From: Chryseobacterium gleum
GTDB taxonomy: Bacteria > Bacteroidota > Bacteroidia > Flavobacteriales_D > Crocinitomicaceae
Length of the DNA: 37,302 nt
Assembly: GCA_945888625.1 (NCBI GenBank)
Contig: CAMDAH010000019.1
Coordinates: 1-37,302, forward strand
Direction of reading: 5' to 3'
In this document: positions 1-8,090 of the stretch, piece by piece
Numbering within the stretch: the stretch's first letter is position 1
Layout: each line of letters begins with the position of its first letter
The notes under the pieces: generated by a model
Told to the model about the DNA's origin: nothing
Seen by the model: the letters and a program-made list of their open reading frames with translations, nothing else
Databases searched by the model: none
Program-made: the position numbers and the translations under genes

Positions 1-29
1 AGACAGTGTTATAAATTAATTAAGTTGTA

Positions 30-590
30 ATGTTCAAAGTTTTCTGCCTAGTACTATTCTATTCTTCTTTTACACTCGTTAGTCAAACATATTACCTTAC
101 TGGTCGTCCTTTTTCATTCGAAAGAAATAATGCGATTAAAGAGGTTGCATTTCGATGGAATTTCACCATGAGCTACGCTGGAAATGATGTTGTTGATGCT
201 TTTGGATTGGATTCATTAAATCGCTACAACGACAGTATTCATAAATTAATTGGCGTGCAATCAGGTTGGGGAAATGATTGGCTAAACCAATTATTTGAGC
301 AAACAGATAAGGAGGAATTAATCCATGAAAAGATTAGGAATCAGCTTGGAATTCACCCTTTATTTATCCTAAAAACTAAAAATTATGTTGAACATTTTAT
401 TTTAGTAACTAAGGTATCAAAACCAAAACATTATAAGGCATTCGTTTGGAGCAAGAATGCTGAGGGAGTTATTTGTCTCGCATCTTTCGAATGTAAAGTC
501 AAACGAAAGGTTGCTGTCAAAGGGTTGAACGATTGCCAAATACCTTATGAAATCCCTCAAAATGGTTTAATTCTAGAAATCTTGCTCTAA
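30..590 (+). CDS. Hypothetical secreted protein
   Basis: A 186-residue protein that I do not recognise. Residues 1-19 form a hydrophobic leader ending in VSQ, a plausible Sec signal peptide, so the mature protein is probably periplasmic or surface-exposed. The mature part is rich in aromatic and charged residues, has no internal transmembrane segment and no repeat. It contains one free-looking cysteine pair region near the C-terminus (CLASFEC, around residue 149) and ends in a hydrophobic strand. There is no recognisable T9SS sorting domain. Only 29 bases precede the start, so its promoter cannot be judged. It is followed after 72 bases by an FG-GAP surface protein on the same strand. Existence as a gene is fairly sure; function is unknown. 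Confidence 0.75.
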   Translation: MFKVFCLVLFYSSFTLVSQTYYLTGRPFSFERNNAIKEVAFRWNFTMSYAGNDVVDAFGLDSLNRYNDSIHKLIGVQSGWGNDWLNQLFEQTDKEELIHEKIRNQLGIHPLFILKTKNYVEHFILVTKVSKPKHYKAFVWSKNAEGVICLASFECKVKRKVAVKGLNDCQIPYEIPQNGLILEILL

Positions 591-662
591 TTTATGTTGT
601 TTTAATAGTCGTTTATTAAATGTTTTTACTGAGTTTTACAATTCTTTGTTCAATATAGCGAA

Positions 663-2888
663 ATGAAAAACAGTTGGTTTTTTGGAATTTTGATGTTTTT
701 TTCGTCCTCTGCGGCAGAGGCCCAATTTCAATTCGCTTTTAACGATTCTATTGTAGTGCGAAAGTTTGGTGTGGATTTAAAACTTCCTTGGTCTGGAGGA
801 TTAAACTATGTTCAAGTTTCTGATTTAGATATTGATTTTGACGGAGATAACGATTTATTTGTGTTTGACCGAAGTAATGATCAAATTCGGGTATTCAAAC
901 ACGAAATTCAAGGTGCATCTCATTTCTATTCTTTTTTAGCAGATAGTCGAAGTCTTTTTCCTTCGGATATTCGTTATCGAGCAACTATGTTAGATTACAA
1001 TGGAGACGGAAAAAACGATTTGTTTACCTATGGAGTGGGGGGAATAAAGGTCTATAAAAATTCGGGAAACGCTACGAATGGATTAAGTTGGGTCTTGGTA
1101 AAAAATTTACTTTATTCGGACTATTGGGGCGCTAATCTAAATTTATACGTCAGTTCAAGTGATATACCTGCGATTGTAGATATTGACCTTGACGGAGATA
1201 TCGATATTTTAACGTACCATATCGGAGGTCAACATGTTCAGTATCATCAAAATCAAAGTATGGAATTTTATGGTCATTCCGACTCGTTAATTTTTGTTTT
1301 AAAGAATGAGTGTTGGGGCGGATTTAGAGAGGATATAACAACGAATGCACTTTTTTTAAATGACCAAGATGCTCCTTGCTTGACGGGGAATGTACCTAAC
1401 GCAGAGCGTTCTTCCACTAATGCAACTCTTTTTGATGAATCGAAAGCGCATTCTGGGTCAACTTTATTGGCGCTCGATATTGACGGCAGTGGTGTTAAAG
1501 ATTTAATCATTGGTGATGTTTCCTATCCAAACATGTCGCTATTAATTAATGGTGGTGCTGCACCTAATACGAATTCTTTGATGATTTCTGTGGATCCTGC
1601 TTTTCCTAATAATACTGTGGCGGTTAATATGCAGCTTTTTCCGGCTGCCTATTCTGTGGATGTCGATTTCGACGGCATCAAGGATGTTTTGGTAGCTCCC
1701 AATGCTCGAAATGTTTCTGAGAATGAAACAAGTATCTTATTTTATAAAAATACGGGTTCCAATTCAGTAAGTAATTTTGTTTATCAAACTAAATCATTTT
1801 TACAAGAAGAGATGATTGAACATGGAACAGGTTCCATACCTGCTTTTGCCGATGTAACGGGAGACGGTTTGTTGGATATGTTTGTGAGCAATTTTTTTGC
1901 CTACAAACCTTCATTGTCAAAAGAAAGTAGAATTGCGTATTACAAAAATACGGGTTCTTTACAACAACCCATTTTTACCTTTATAGATGAAGATTTTTTA
2001 AATCTCTCCCAAGCCAATTATGGCTTGAGAATGGTCCCAACTTTTGGCGACCTAGACGGGGACAACAAGCCTGATTTAATTTTAGGATTAGAAAATGGCA
2101 CAATGGTGTTTCGTAAAAATATCTCTACAGGGGCAACACCCTTGTTTGCAGCTGCTGTAGCTTACTCTGATAATAACGGAACGATTATTAATGTTGGACA
2201 GTATGCTGCTCCTCAACTTTTTGATTTGGATAATGATGGAAAATTGGATTTATTAATTGGTAAAAAAACAGGGGAAATTGTTTATTATAAAAATATAGGT
2301 TCTTCTTCAATTCCTTCGTTTCAATTAGTTACTAACACGCTCGGTAATGTCGATGTGTCTGTAAGTCCCGATGGATTTCCATATCCTCATTTTTTTAGGC
2401 ATTTGGATACCACGTATGTATTGATTGGTGCTTACGATGGTCAATTGCGGTTCTATGATAGTATCGATGGGGCACTGACTGGGAATTTTAATTTGCGGGA
2501 AATAAATTTTTTAGGGCTAGATTTATGTGCCTATAGTGCCTGTTCAGTAAAGGATATTGACAATGACGGTAAATTAAATTTATTCGTTGGACAAGATTTA
2601 GGGGGGCTATTTCATTTGGAGCACGATGAAAATAGTAACTTGGACTTGGTCGAACAAACTTTTTCACCCAATTTTTCCATATATCCTAATCCAACAACTG
2701 GATTATTTTGTATTAAAAGCGAAAGTCTCGGTATACAGATGGAGTTGCTTGATCAATTTGGTCGTTCGTGTCTGCATGTTCAACTTGAAAAAAGCGATAC
2801 GTGGATTGATTTAGCTTTTTTATCGAAGGGAATTTATTTTTTAAAGGAAAAAGGGACTTCTAGTCTTGTACGTTTAGTAAAGTTGTAA
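663..2888 (+). CDS. FG-GAP/VCBS repeat surface protein with T9SS sorting domain
   Basis: A 741-residue secreted protein. Residues 1-20 are a signal peptide ending AEA before QFQ. The body carries about nine Asp-rich loops of the FG-GAP/VCBS type, such as DIDFDGDNDLF, DYNGDGKNDLF, DIDLDGDIDIL, DLDGDNKPDLI and DLDNDGKLDLL, each followed by a strand and often by a Y-x-K-N-x-G segment (YYKNTG, YYKNIG). In this family the loops bind calcium and the blades build a beta-propeller. The last ~75 residues begin with YPNPTTG and include GIYFLKEK, the pattern of a type A T9SS C-terminal sorting domain, so export through T9SS and attachment to or release from the cell surface is inferred. Ligand unknown. 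It ends 2 bases before the convergent FAH gene. Confidence 0.9.
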   Translation: MKNSWFFGILMFFSSSAAEAQFQFAFNDSIVVRKFGVDLKLPWSGGLNYVQVSDLDIDFDGDNDLFVFDRSNDQIRVFKHEIQGASHFYSFLADSRSLFPSDIRYRATMLDYNGDGKNDLFTYGVGGIKVYKNSGNATNGLSWVLVKNLLYSDYWGANLNLYVSSSDIPAIVDIDLDGDIDILTYHIGGQHVQYHQNQSMEFYGHSDSLIFVLKNECWGGFREDITTNALFLNDQDAPCLTGNVPNAERSSTNATLFDESKAHSGSTLLALDIDGSGVKDLIIGDVSYPNMSLLINGGAAPNTNSLMISVDPAFPNNTVAVNMQLFPAAYSVDVDFDGIKDVLVAPNARNVSENETSILFYKNTGSNSVSNFVYQTKSFLQEEMIEHGTGSIPAFADVTGDGLLDMFVSNFFAYKPSLSKESRIAYYKNTGSLQQPIFTFIDEDFLNLSQANYGLRMVPTFGDLDGDNKPDLILGLENGTMVFRKNISTGATPLFAAAVAYSDNNGTIINVGQYAAPQLFDLDNDGKLDLLIGKKTGEIVYYKNIGSSSIPSFQLVTNTLGNVDVSVSPDGFPYPHFFRHLDTTYVLIGAYDGQLRFYDSIDGALTGNFNLREINFLGLDLCAYSACSVKDIDNDGKLNLFVGQDLGGLFHLEHDENSNLDLVEQTFSPNFSIYPNPTTGLFCIKSESLGIQMELLDQFGRSCLHVQLEKSDTWIDLAFLSKGIYFLKEKGTSSLVRLVKL

Positions 2889-2890
2889 AC

Positions 2891-3496
2891 CTAATGTACA
2901 TCAAATTCAAACATTTGTTCACCTTCAATTTTTCCAATTAGCTTGTCGCCAATTGCCACCGGTCCAACGCCAGCAGGCGTGCCAGTGTAAATTAAATCAC
3001 CAGTTTTTAGGGTAATAAATTTCGAAACATAGGCAATGATTTGCTCGATACTGAAGAGCATCTCCGCCGAATTACTTGTTTGTTTGAGGACATTATTTTG
3101 TAGAAACTCAAAATGAATGGGTAAAGTAACTTTTGATATATCAAGCCATTTTTCAGCGATTGGCGCACTATTGTCGAATGATTTAGCCAACTCCCACGGC
3201 AGTCCATTTTTTTTACATTCGCTTTGCAAATCTCTTGCGGTAAAATCTATTCCTAAACTTATTTCGTTGTAATATTTGTGCGCAAAACGTTCATCAATAT
3301 TTTTTCCTGTCTTTGAAATTTTAACTACAATTTCACATTCATAGTGAAGATCTTGTGTAAATGAAGGATAATAAAATCTATTTTCTTTCAGTAAGGCTGT
3401 ATCTGGCTTCATAAAAAAAACGGGTTTTTGCGGTATGTCAGCACCCATCTCTTTGGTATGTTCTTGGTAATTTCTGCCAATACAGATTATTTTCAT
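2891..3496 (-). CDS. Fumarylacetoacetate hydrolase (FAH) family protein
   Basis: A 201-residue cytosolic enzyme of the FAH fold, which cleaves or decarboxylates acylpyruvate-like compounds using a divalent metal. Visible signatures are the metal ligands E53 and E55 in HYECE, D84 in GIDFTARDLQ, the basic residue K105 in ELAKSFDN, and the C-terminal GDLIYTGTPAGVGP segment. The length matches the short single-domain FAH proteins such as E. coli YcgM, rather than the two-domain eukaryotic enzyme. Its start overlaps the stop of the upstream exonuclease by four bases (ATGA), so the two are co-translated. The exact substrate (acylpyruvate, oxaloacetate or other) cannot be read from the sequence. Confidence 0.9.
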   Translation of the reverse strand: MKIICIGRNYQEHTKEMGADIPQKPVFFMKPDTALLKENRFYYPSFTQDLHYECEIVVKISKTGKNIDERFAHKYYNEISLGIDFTARDLQSECKKNGLPWELAKSFDNSAPIAEKWLDISKVTLPIHFEFLQNNVLKQTSNSAEMLFSIEQIIAYVSKFITLKTGDLIYTGTPAGVGPVAIGDKLIGKIEGEQMFEFDVH

Positions 3497-4335
3497 TTTG
3501 AGTTAAATTTATTCGTTAATGAGTTGAGTTTATTGGCAAGCTCATCTTCCTTTATTTTTCCTTTTTCCAATTTTATTTTTTCCATTTCTTTACGAAGACA
3601 TAGTTTAGTATGGTTGGTGAAATCAGCTTCAAGCATCCAGCCATAATAGCCTGGCTCTGTTGAATTGACTTGTTGGATTGTCTTCCCTTTGTGTTTTCCG
3701 AAGTTGTAAATGGTTTCTCCTTTTTCATTTTTTGCTAAACGACCTGCATAGTCGACCATTTCATAATTACTGTTTCTTGAAAAGTTGGATAAGAAATTCA
3801 CATCGGGTTCAAGTTGGTCGTAGCGTTCCAATTGTGCCTTTAAAACCTCCCATGTAACCCGAGTGTCAAATAGGGCATTATGCGCGTTTTCCATTGGTTT
3901 TCCTGTATAAAATAAGCAGGCAGCCGATAAGGTTCGTTGTTCCATTTTATGAAAAATGTTTTGAATATCCACAAACGCTTTTGTTGAAAAGTCAGCGTCA
4001 ATTCCAACTCGTATAAGTTCCTCCACTAATACTGGAATATCAAATTTGTTGGAATTAAAACCTGCTAGGTCGGCATCACCAATAAATTCCATGATGGCAG
4101 GCGCTAGTTCAGCAAGGGTAGGGGCTTGTTTTGCCGTTTCATTCGATATTCCATGAATTTCACAAATTTCTTGAGACATTTCCATTTCTGGATTTACGAT
4201 TTGGTTATATTCTAATTCGCTGCCGTCAGGATGGATTTTGATTATGGCAATTTGTACGATTCGATCTTTTGTTATTTGTACACCTGTTGTTTCAAGGTCA
4301 AATACGCACAACGGTTTAAGCAGTTTGAGTTTCAT
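3493..4335 (-). CDS. DEDDh 3'-5' exonuclease with exonuclease X-type C-terminal domain
   Basis: A 280-residue nuclease of the DnaQ/RNase T superfamily. The catalytic set is complete: D13 and E15 in FDLETTG, D99 in FNSNKFDIPVL, and H151 and D156 in HNALFDTRVTWEVL, making it the DEDDh subtype that uses two metal ions. Residues about 208-250 (YNFGKHKGKT, then PGYYGWML) match the small C-terminal domain found in exonuclease X-like proteins. It is shorter than, and lacks the polymerase-binding features of, a fused PolC or epsilon subunit, so a stand-alone DNA repair or processing exonuclease is most likely. It lies just after the terminator of the upstream OmpA gene and overlaps the FAH gene by four bases. 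Confidence 0.9.
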   Translation of the reverse strand: MKLKLLKPLCVFDLETTGVQITKDRIVQIAIIKIHPDGSELEYNQIVNPEMEMSQEICEIHGISNETAKQAPTLAELAPAIMEFIGDADLAGFNSNKFDIPVLVEELIRVGIDADFSTKAFVDIQNIFHKMEQRTLSAACLFYTGKPMENAHNALFDTRVTWEVLKAQLERYDQLEPDVNFLSNFSRNSNYEMVDYAGRLAKNEKGETIYNFGKHKGKTIQQVNSTEPGYYGWMLEADFTNHTKLCLRKEMEKIKLEKGKIKEDELANKLNSLTNKFNSK

Positions 4336-4352
4336 AAATTGTGTAAAAAAAA

Positions 4353-4374
4353 AGTCCCCGAGTTTTCGGGGACT
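4353..4374 (-). terminator. Rho-independent terminator of the OmpA-family gene
   Basis: A perfect 9-bp stem (AGTCCCCGA with TCGGGGACT) with a 4-base loop. Read on the minus strand it is followed by nine T residues, a classical intrinsic terminator. It sits 21 bases past the stop of the OmpA-family gene and only 17 bases before the exonuclease ATG. Confidence 0.85.
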
Positions 4375-4395
4375 AGGGTAAGTTTTAAATTAAAC

Positions 4396-6708
4396 TTATT
4401 TTAGAATAATAAATTCAGTTCTTCTGTTTTGAATGTGCATTTTATCATCACAAGTTTTTCCATCGATACAATCATTCAATAACTTTTCTTCGCCGTACCC
4501 TTTGGCTTCTATTCGATCGGGGTTAACGATTTTAGATTTGATGTAATCAACGGCTGTTTTCGCTCTTTTTTCCGATAATTTTTGATTAAATGCTTCAGAA
4601 CCTCGACTATCTGTGTGTGACCCAATTTCAATTTTGAGGGAAGGATTATCGTTCATTATCTTAATCACATCAACAAGTTTACTTTTTGAATAGTCGGTAA
4701 GGTTGTATTTATTATATTGATAATTTACAAAATATGGACCCAAGAAACCTTTTGCAGTACCTTCCAAACTAAAATTAACCGAAATGACAGAATCAAATAA
4801 TAATTCACTAGCCACATCAATTGATTGAGATAAATACCCGTCTGCGCTCGCTGTTATGGTTCCTTTCATAGTCGATTCAAACTCATAACTTTTTAAGATT
4901 TCAGATTTATAACTACCATTTGCAGCGCTTGTGGTGTTGTCTTTATTTCCGTCAATAGTCAAATCCAATTGAGCACTTGCAATAACTTCTCCGGATTCTT
5001 TGTCCTTAACCACGCCATTGATATGGTATTTAGGGAAGGGAACAATTTTTTGATTATTGTCATCAATGAGGACACGTTTTGTGATGACTTGATAAGCTAA
5101 ATCGCAGTTGGTAGAAAATTTATTCTTATACGGATTTTTAGTTGCAGAGCTGTAAAAATAAGCTAATTCGTATTCTTTACATTTTTCTAATTTGCTCACA
5201 AAAACACCGTCTCTCATGCGTGGGGTGATGATTTGCTCTGTGTTGTCAGAACAATTTGCACATTTTAAGGTAATGTATGAGCCTTCAGGAATAGGTAATC
5301 CTTTAGGGTTAATTATTCTTCCGTCTAAGAATGCGACGTTCTCCACTTGATTACTAGAAAAATCGATGCTGTATATATCATACATACCAATTCCACCCTT
5401 TCTATTTGAGGTCACATAAGCTTCTTTTCCATTCGCTGTGTGGGAAAAGAAAAAATCATCAGCAGGTGAGTTAAATGGAAAACCAATATTTTTTGCTTTA
5501 GACCACATTCCGTTTTCATCGCGAATAGACATAAAAATATCAAACCCGCCCATACTTGAGGAGTCGTTGCTAGCAAAGTAAAGAACATTGTTATCTAAAC
5601 CAACAAAAGGAGTTTCTTCGTCGTTTGGCGTATTAATCATGCCACCCATATTTTGGGCTGGGCCCCAAGTACCGTTTTTCTTTTCTAGGTAATAAATATC
5701 TCGTTGACCTCTCCCTCCAGCAACATTAGAGACAAAAAATGCCGTGTTTCCGTCAGGGGAAACGGAGTAATGTGTGTTCCAAGGTATGATTTTCGTTTTT
5801 TCAATTTCACCCATTGGTAATTTTATCGGAGTCAACGCGCCATTGGCATTGTCTTTAAATTCAGAAGAAAACAAATAGTTACCCGTATTAGAATAAATAT
5901 AGGTTGTTCGTTCGTCAGCAGACGTATTTGAAAGTTCCTCTGCAACCAAAGGCTTGGACAAAGACGACCTACTTACAGATGACCAATTTCCTTTATTGTC
6001 TTTGTTTGTTACATAAATATCATCGGGATAGGTGTTAAACATGATTTCTTTTCCTGCTTCTGATGACTTATCCTCCCAGGGGCGTTGCGAAGAAAAATTT
6101 AATGTTTTGCCTTCTAATGAAATTTGGGGATTCATGTCTGAATTAGCCGTGTTTACGTCTCCTCCCATTAACTTAGGAACAGATCCAACCGGATTCGCAC
6201 TTAGTCTTTTAGCAACGCCACATTGAGCGATGCGAACTTTTGCTTCGTCTGTTAAGCTCGATTGCGCTGTGGATTTTGTGATAAATTGTTTGTAGTTCTC
6301 AATAGCTTTATCGTATTGCATGTCCATGTGAAGCGCACGACCTAAATGATAAAGCGCATCAATTGAAGCATTTTGTTCGTTTGGCGAATAGAGATCGTAG
6401 TTAGCACTTACTTTTTTAACGGCCTTTGACAAATGCATGATGGCAGTTTCATGATTAAGATTCATTTCAAGAAGAATGAAGCCTTTTCGGTAATTATAAT
6501 TGCAATTGTCTTTCTTAATTGCAATTAATTTATCAGCAACCAGATTTGCAAAGTGGAAGAAGTTTTCCTGCATTAATCGAGAGTTTTCTGCCACCAGTTC
6601 TTTTTCAGAAGCTCCATTAATCATGTTTTTAACTTCTGTTTCTGTTAGCTGGCTAAGACCAACAAAACTCCAAAAAATCGATAAGGTTACAAATAGCGTT
6701 ATTTTCAT
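4396..6708 (-). CDS. OmpA family protein with TPR, PD40 propeller and CRD domains (PorE-like)
   Basis: A 770-residue envelope protein. Order of domains: signal peptide (1-19, ending LSQ); a TPR region around residues 60-165 (LYHLGRALHMDMQYDKAIENY); PD40/WD40-like propeller strands from about 185 to 440 (LNFSSQRPWED, GGFDIFMS, KEAYVTSNRKGG, MYDIYSID); a carboxypeptidase-regulatory-like domain near 555-630 (INGVVKDKESGEVIASAQ); and a C-terminal OmpA peptidoglycan-binding domain (IEIGSHTDSRGS, then QNRRTEFIIL). TPR-PD40-CRD-OmpA is the architecture described for PorE, a T9SS envelope component of Porphyromonas gingivalis. PorE is a lipoprotein, whereas no lipobox cysteine is present here, so it may be a paralogue anchored only through peptidoglycan. 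It starts 21 bases after the E2 gene ends, so co-transcription is possible. Confidence 0.88.
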   Translation of the reverse strand: MKITLFVTLSIFWSFVGLSQLTETEVKNMINGASEKELVAENSRLMQENFFHFANLVADKLIAIKKDNCNYNYRKGFILLEMNLNHETAIMHLSKAVKKVSANYDLYSPNEQNASIDALYHLGRALHMDMQYDKAIENYKQFITKSTAQSSLTDEAKVRIAQCGVAKRLSANPVGSVPKLMGGDVNTANSDMNPQISLEGKTLNFSSQRPWEDKSSEAGKEIMFNTYPDDIYVTNKDNKGNWSSVSRSSLSKPLVAEELSNTSADERTTYIYSNTGNYLFSSEFKDNANGALTPIKLPMGEIEKTKIIPWNTHYSVSPDGNTAFFVSNVAGGRGQRDIYYLEKKNGTWGPAQNMGGMINTPNDEETPFVGLDNNVLYFASNDSSSMGGFDIFMSIRDENGMWSKAKNIGFPFNSPADDFFFSHTANGKEAYVTSNRKGGIGMYDIYSIDFSSNQVENVAFLDGRIINPKGLPIPEGSYITLKCANCSDNTEQIITPRMRDGVFVSKLEKCKEYELAYFYSSATKNPYKNKFSTNCDLAYQVITKRVLIDDNNQKIVPFPKYHINGVVKDKESGEVIASAQLDLTIDGNKDNTTSAANGSYKSEILKSYEFESTMKGTITASADGYLSQSIDVASELLFDSVISVNFSLEGTAKGFLGPYFVNYQYNKYNLTDYSKSKLVDVIKIMNDNPSLKIEIGSHTDSRGSEAFNQKLSEKRAKTAVDYIKSKIVNPDRIEAKGYGEEKLLNDCIDGKTCDDKMHIQNRRTEFIILK

Positions 6709-6729
6709 AGTTTTTTTTAGTAAAAATAA

Positions 6730-8034
6730 TTAAAATTGTTGATTAATATCAAAATTTTCGAGATAATCAGCAACTTTTCTTACAAATTGTCCACCTAGTG
6801 CACCATCTACTACTCGATGATCGTAGGAATGAGACAAAAACATTTTGTGGCGAATTCCTATAAAATCACCTTGAGGGGTTTCAATTACTGCAGGCATTTT
6901 TCGTATGGCTCCAACAGCCATTATGGCAACTTGCGGTTGATTTATTATCGGCGTTCCCATTACATTGCCAAATGAACCAACATTCGTCATCGTGTAAGTT
7001 CCGCCTGACGTATCGTCTGGTTTTAACTTGTTATTTCTTGCATTATTTGCCAATTCATTCACTGCTTTAGTTAAGCCTAAAAGATTGAGTCGGTCAGCAT
7101 TTTTTATTACAGGAACAATTAGATTTCCTGAAGGAAGTGCTGTAGCCATTCCTATATTAATAGCACTTTTTTTAATGATGGTAGTTCCGTTTACTGAAAC
7201 ATTTATCATTGGAAAATCAATGATAGCTTTAACAATTGCTTCAATAAAAATTGGTGTAAAGGTTATTTTTTCACCATGTTTTTCAAAAAACTTATTTTTA
7301 ATTTTTTCTCGCCAAAGCACAATGTCAGTGACATCTGCTTCCACGAATGAGGTAACATGTGGTGAAACGTGCTTCGACATCACCATGTGATCCGCAATTA
7401 GTTTGCGCATCCGATCCATTTCTATAATTTGGTCGTTTCCGCTTACAACAACTTGTGCTGTAGGTAATGTTTTGGAAATGCTTGGTGCAACGAAAACTTC
7501 ATTTGGATGATTGCTTGGCTTATTTTCAATAAATTTCAATACATCTTTTTTTGTCACGCGGCCATCTTGTCCAGTGCCGTTAATTTGATTCAATTGTTCG
7601 TGACTTATATTTTCTTTTTGCGCTATGCTTTTTACCAATGGCGAAAAGAATTTTTTCTGTTCATTAAGGACATTAGTAGTATTTTGCTTAGTTATTTCTT
7701 GGATTTTTGGGGCTAAATCGGGCGTGTTTAATTCCTTTATTGGCTCCGTTGTTACGTGGTCTTCAACTTTTGCTTCTACAGTGCTTGTTCCACCGCCTGT
7801 TGAAATGATGGCAATAACATCACCAACTTGTGCTACTTGGTCTTTTTCAAAAAAACATTTTACCAATACGCCTTCCACTTCAGATGGCAGTTCATTGTCT
7901 ACTTTATCTGTGGCTACTTCAACCAAGGGTTCGTCAAGCGCTACGTGATCTCCCGGATTTTTCAACCAATTAGTGATGGTTGCCTCGATTACACTTTCCC
8001 CCATTTTCGGAAGCCTGATTTCTATTTCGGCCAT
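6730..8034 (-). CDS. Dihydrolipoamide acyltransferase, E2 of a 2-oxo acid dehydrogenase complex
   Basis: A 434-residue E2 core enzyme that moves acyl groups from lipoamide to CoA. The single lipoyl domain covers residues 1-78, with lipoylated K44 in VEVATDKVDNE. An Ala/Thr-rich linker follows, then a peripheral-subunit-binding domain at about 130-170 (FFSPLVKSIAQKE, GTGQDGRVTKKDVL), then the catalytic domain to the end. The active site H406-x3-D410 lies in SHSYDHRVVDGALGG. Length and one lipoyl domain are usual for a branched-chain or broad-range 2-oxo acid dehydrogenase E2 in Bacteroidota. Pyruvate or 2-oxoglutarate as substrate cannot be excluded because no E1 or E3 gene is adjacent. It has its own good promoter at 8058-8088. 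Confidence 0.93.
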   Translation of the reverse strand: MAEIEIRLPKMGESVIEATITNWLKNPGDHVALDEPLVEVATDKVDNELPSEVEGVLVKCFFEKDQVAQVGDVIAIISTGGGTSTVEAKVEDHVTTEPIKELNTPDLAPKIQEITKQNTTNVLNEQKKFFSPLVKSIAQKENISHEQLNQINGTGQDGRVTKKDVLKFIENKPSNHPNEVFVAPSISKTLPTAQVVVSGNDQIIEMDRMRKLIADHMVMSKHVSPHVTSFVEADVTDIVLWREKIKNKFFEKHGEKITFTPIFIEAIVKAIIDFPMINVSVNGTTIIKKSAINIGMATALPSGNLIVPVIKNADRLNLLGLTKAVNELANNARNNKLKPDDTSGGTYTMTNVGSFGNVMGTPIINQPQVAIMAVGAIRKMPAVIETPQGDFIGIRHKMFLSHSYDHRVVDGALGGQFVRKVADYLENFDINQQF

Positions 8035-8057
8035 GATAAATTAATTTTCAACGAGTG

Positions 8058-8088
8058 CAAAAGTAAGAAAAATTCTTGTTTTTTCAAA
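8058..8088 (-). promoter_or_regulatory. Bacteroidota-type promoter of the E2 gene
   Basis: On the minus strand a -33 TTTG (8085-8088) is followed after 19 bases by a -7 box TACTTTTG (8058-8065), matching the Bacteroidota consensus TTTG...TAnnTTTG. The box ends 23 bases before the ATG at 8034. The same spacing is seen at rpsF. Confidence 0.65.
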
Positions 8089-8090
8089 GC

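Noticed and set aside
7028..7390. A 120-codon plus-strand frame antisense to the E2 catalytic domain
   Set aside because: The opposite strand encodes conserved E2 sequence; the antisense product looks like a composition artefact.
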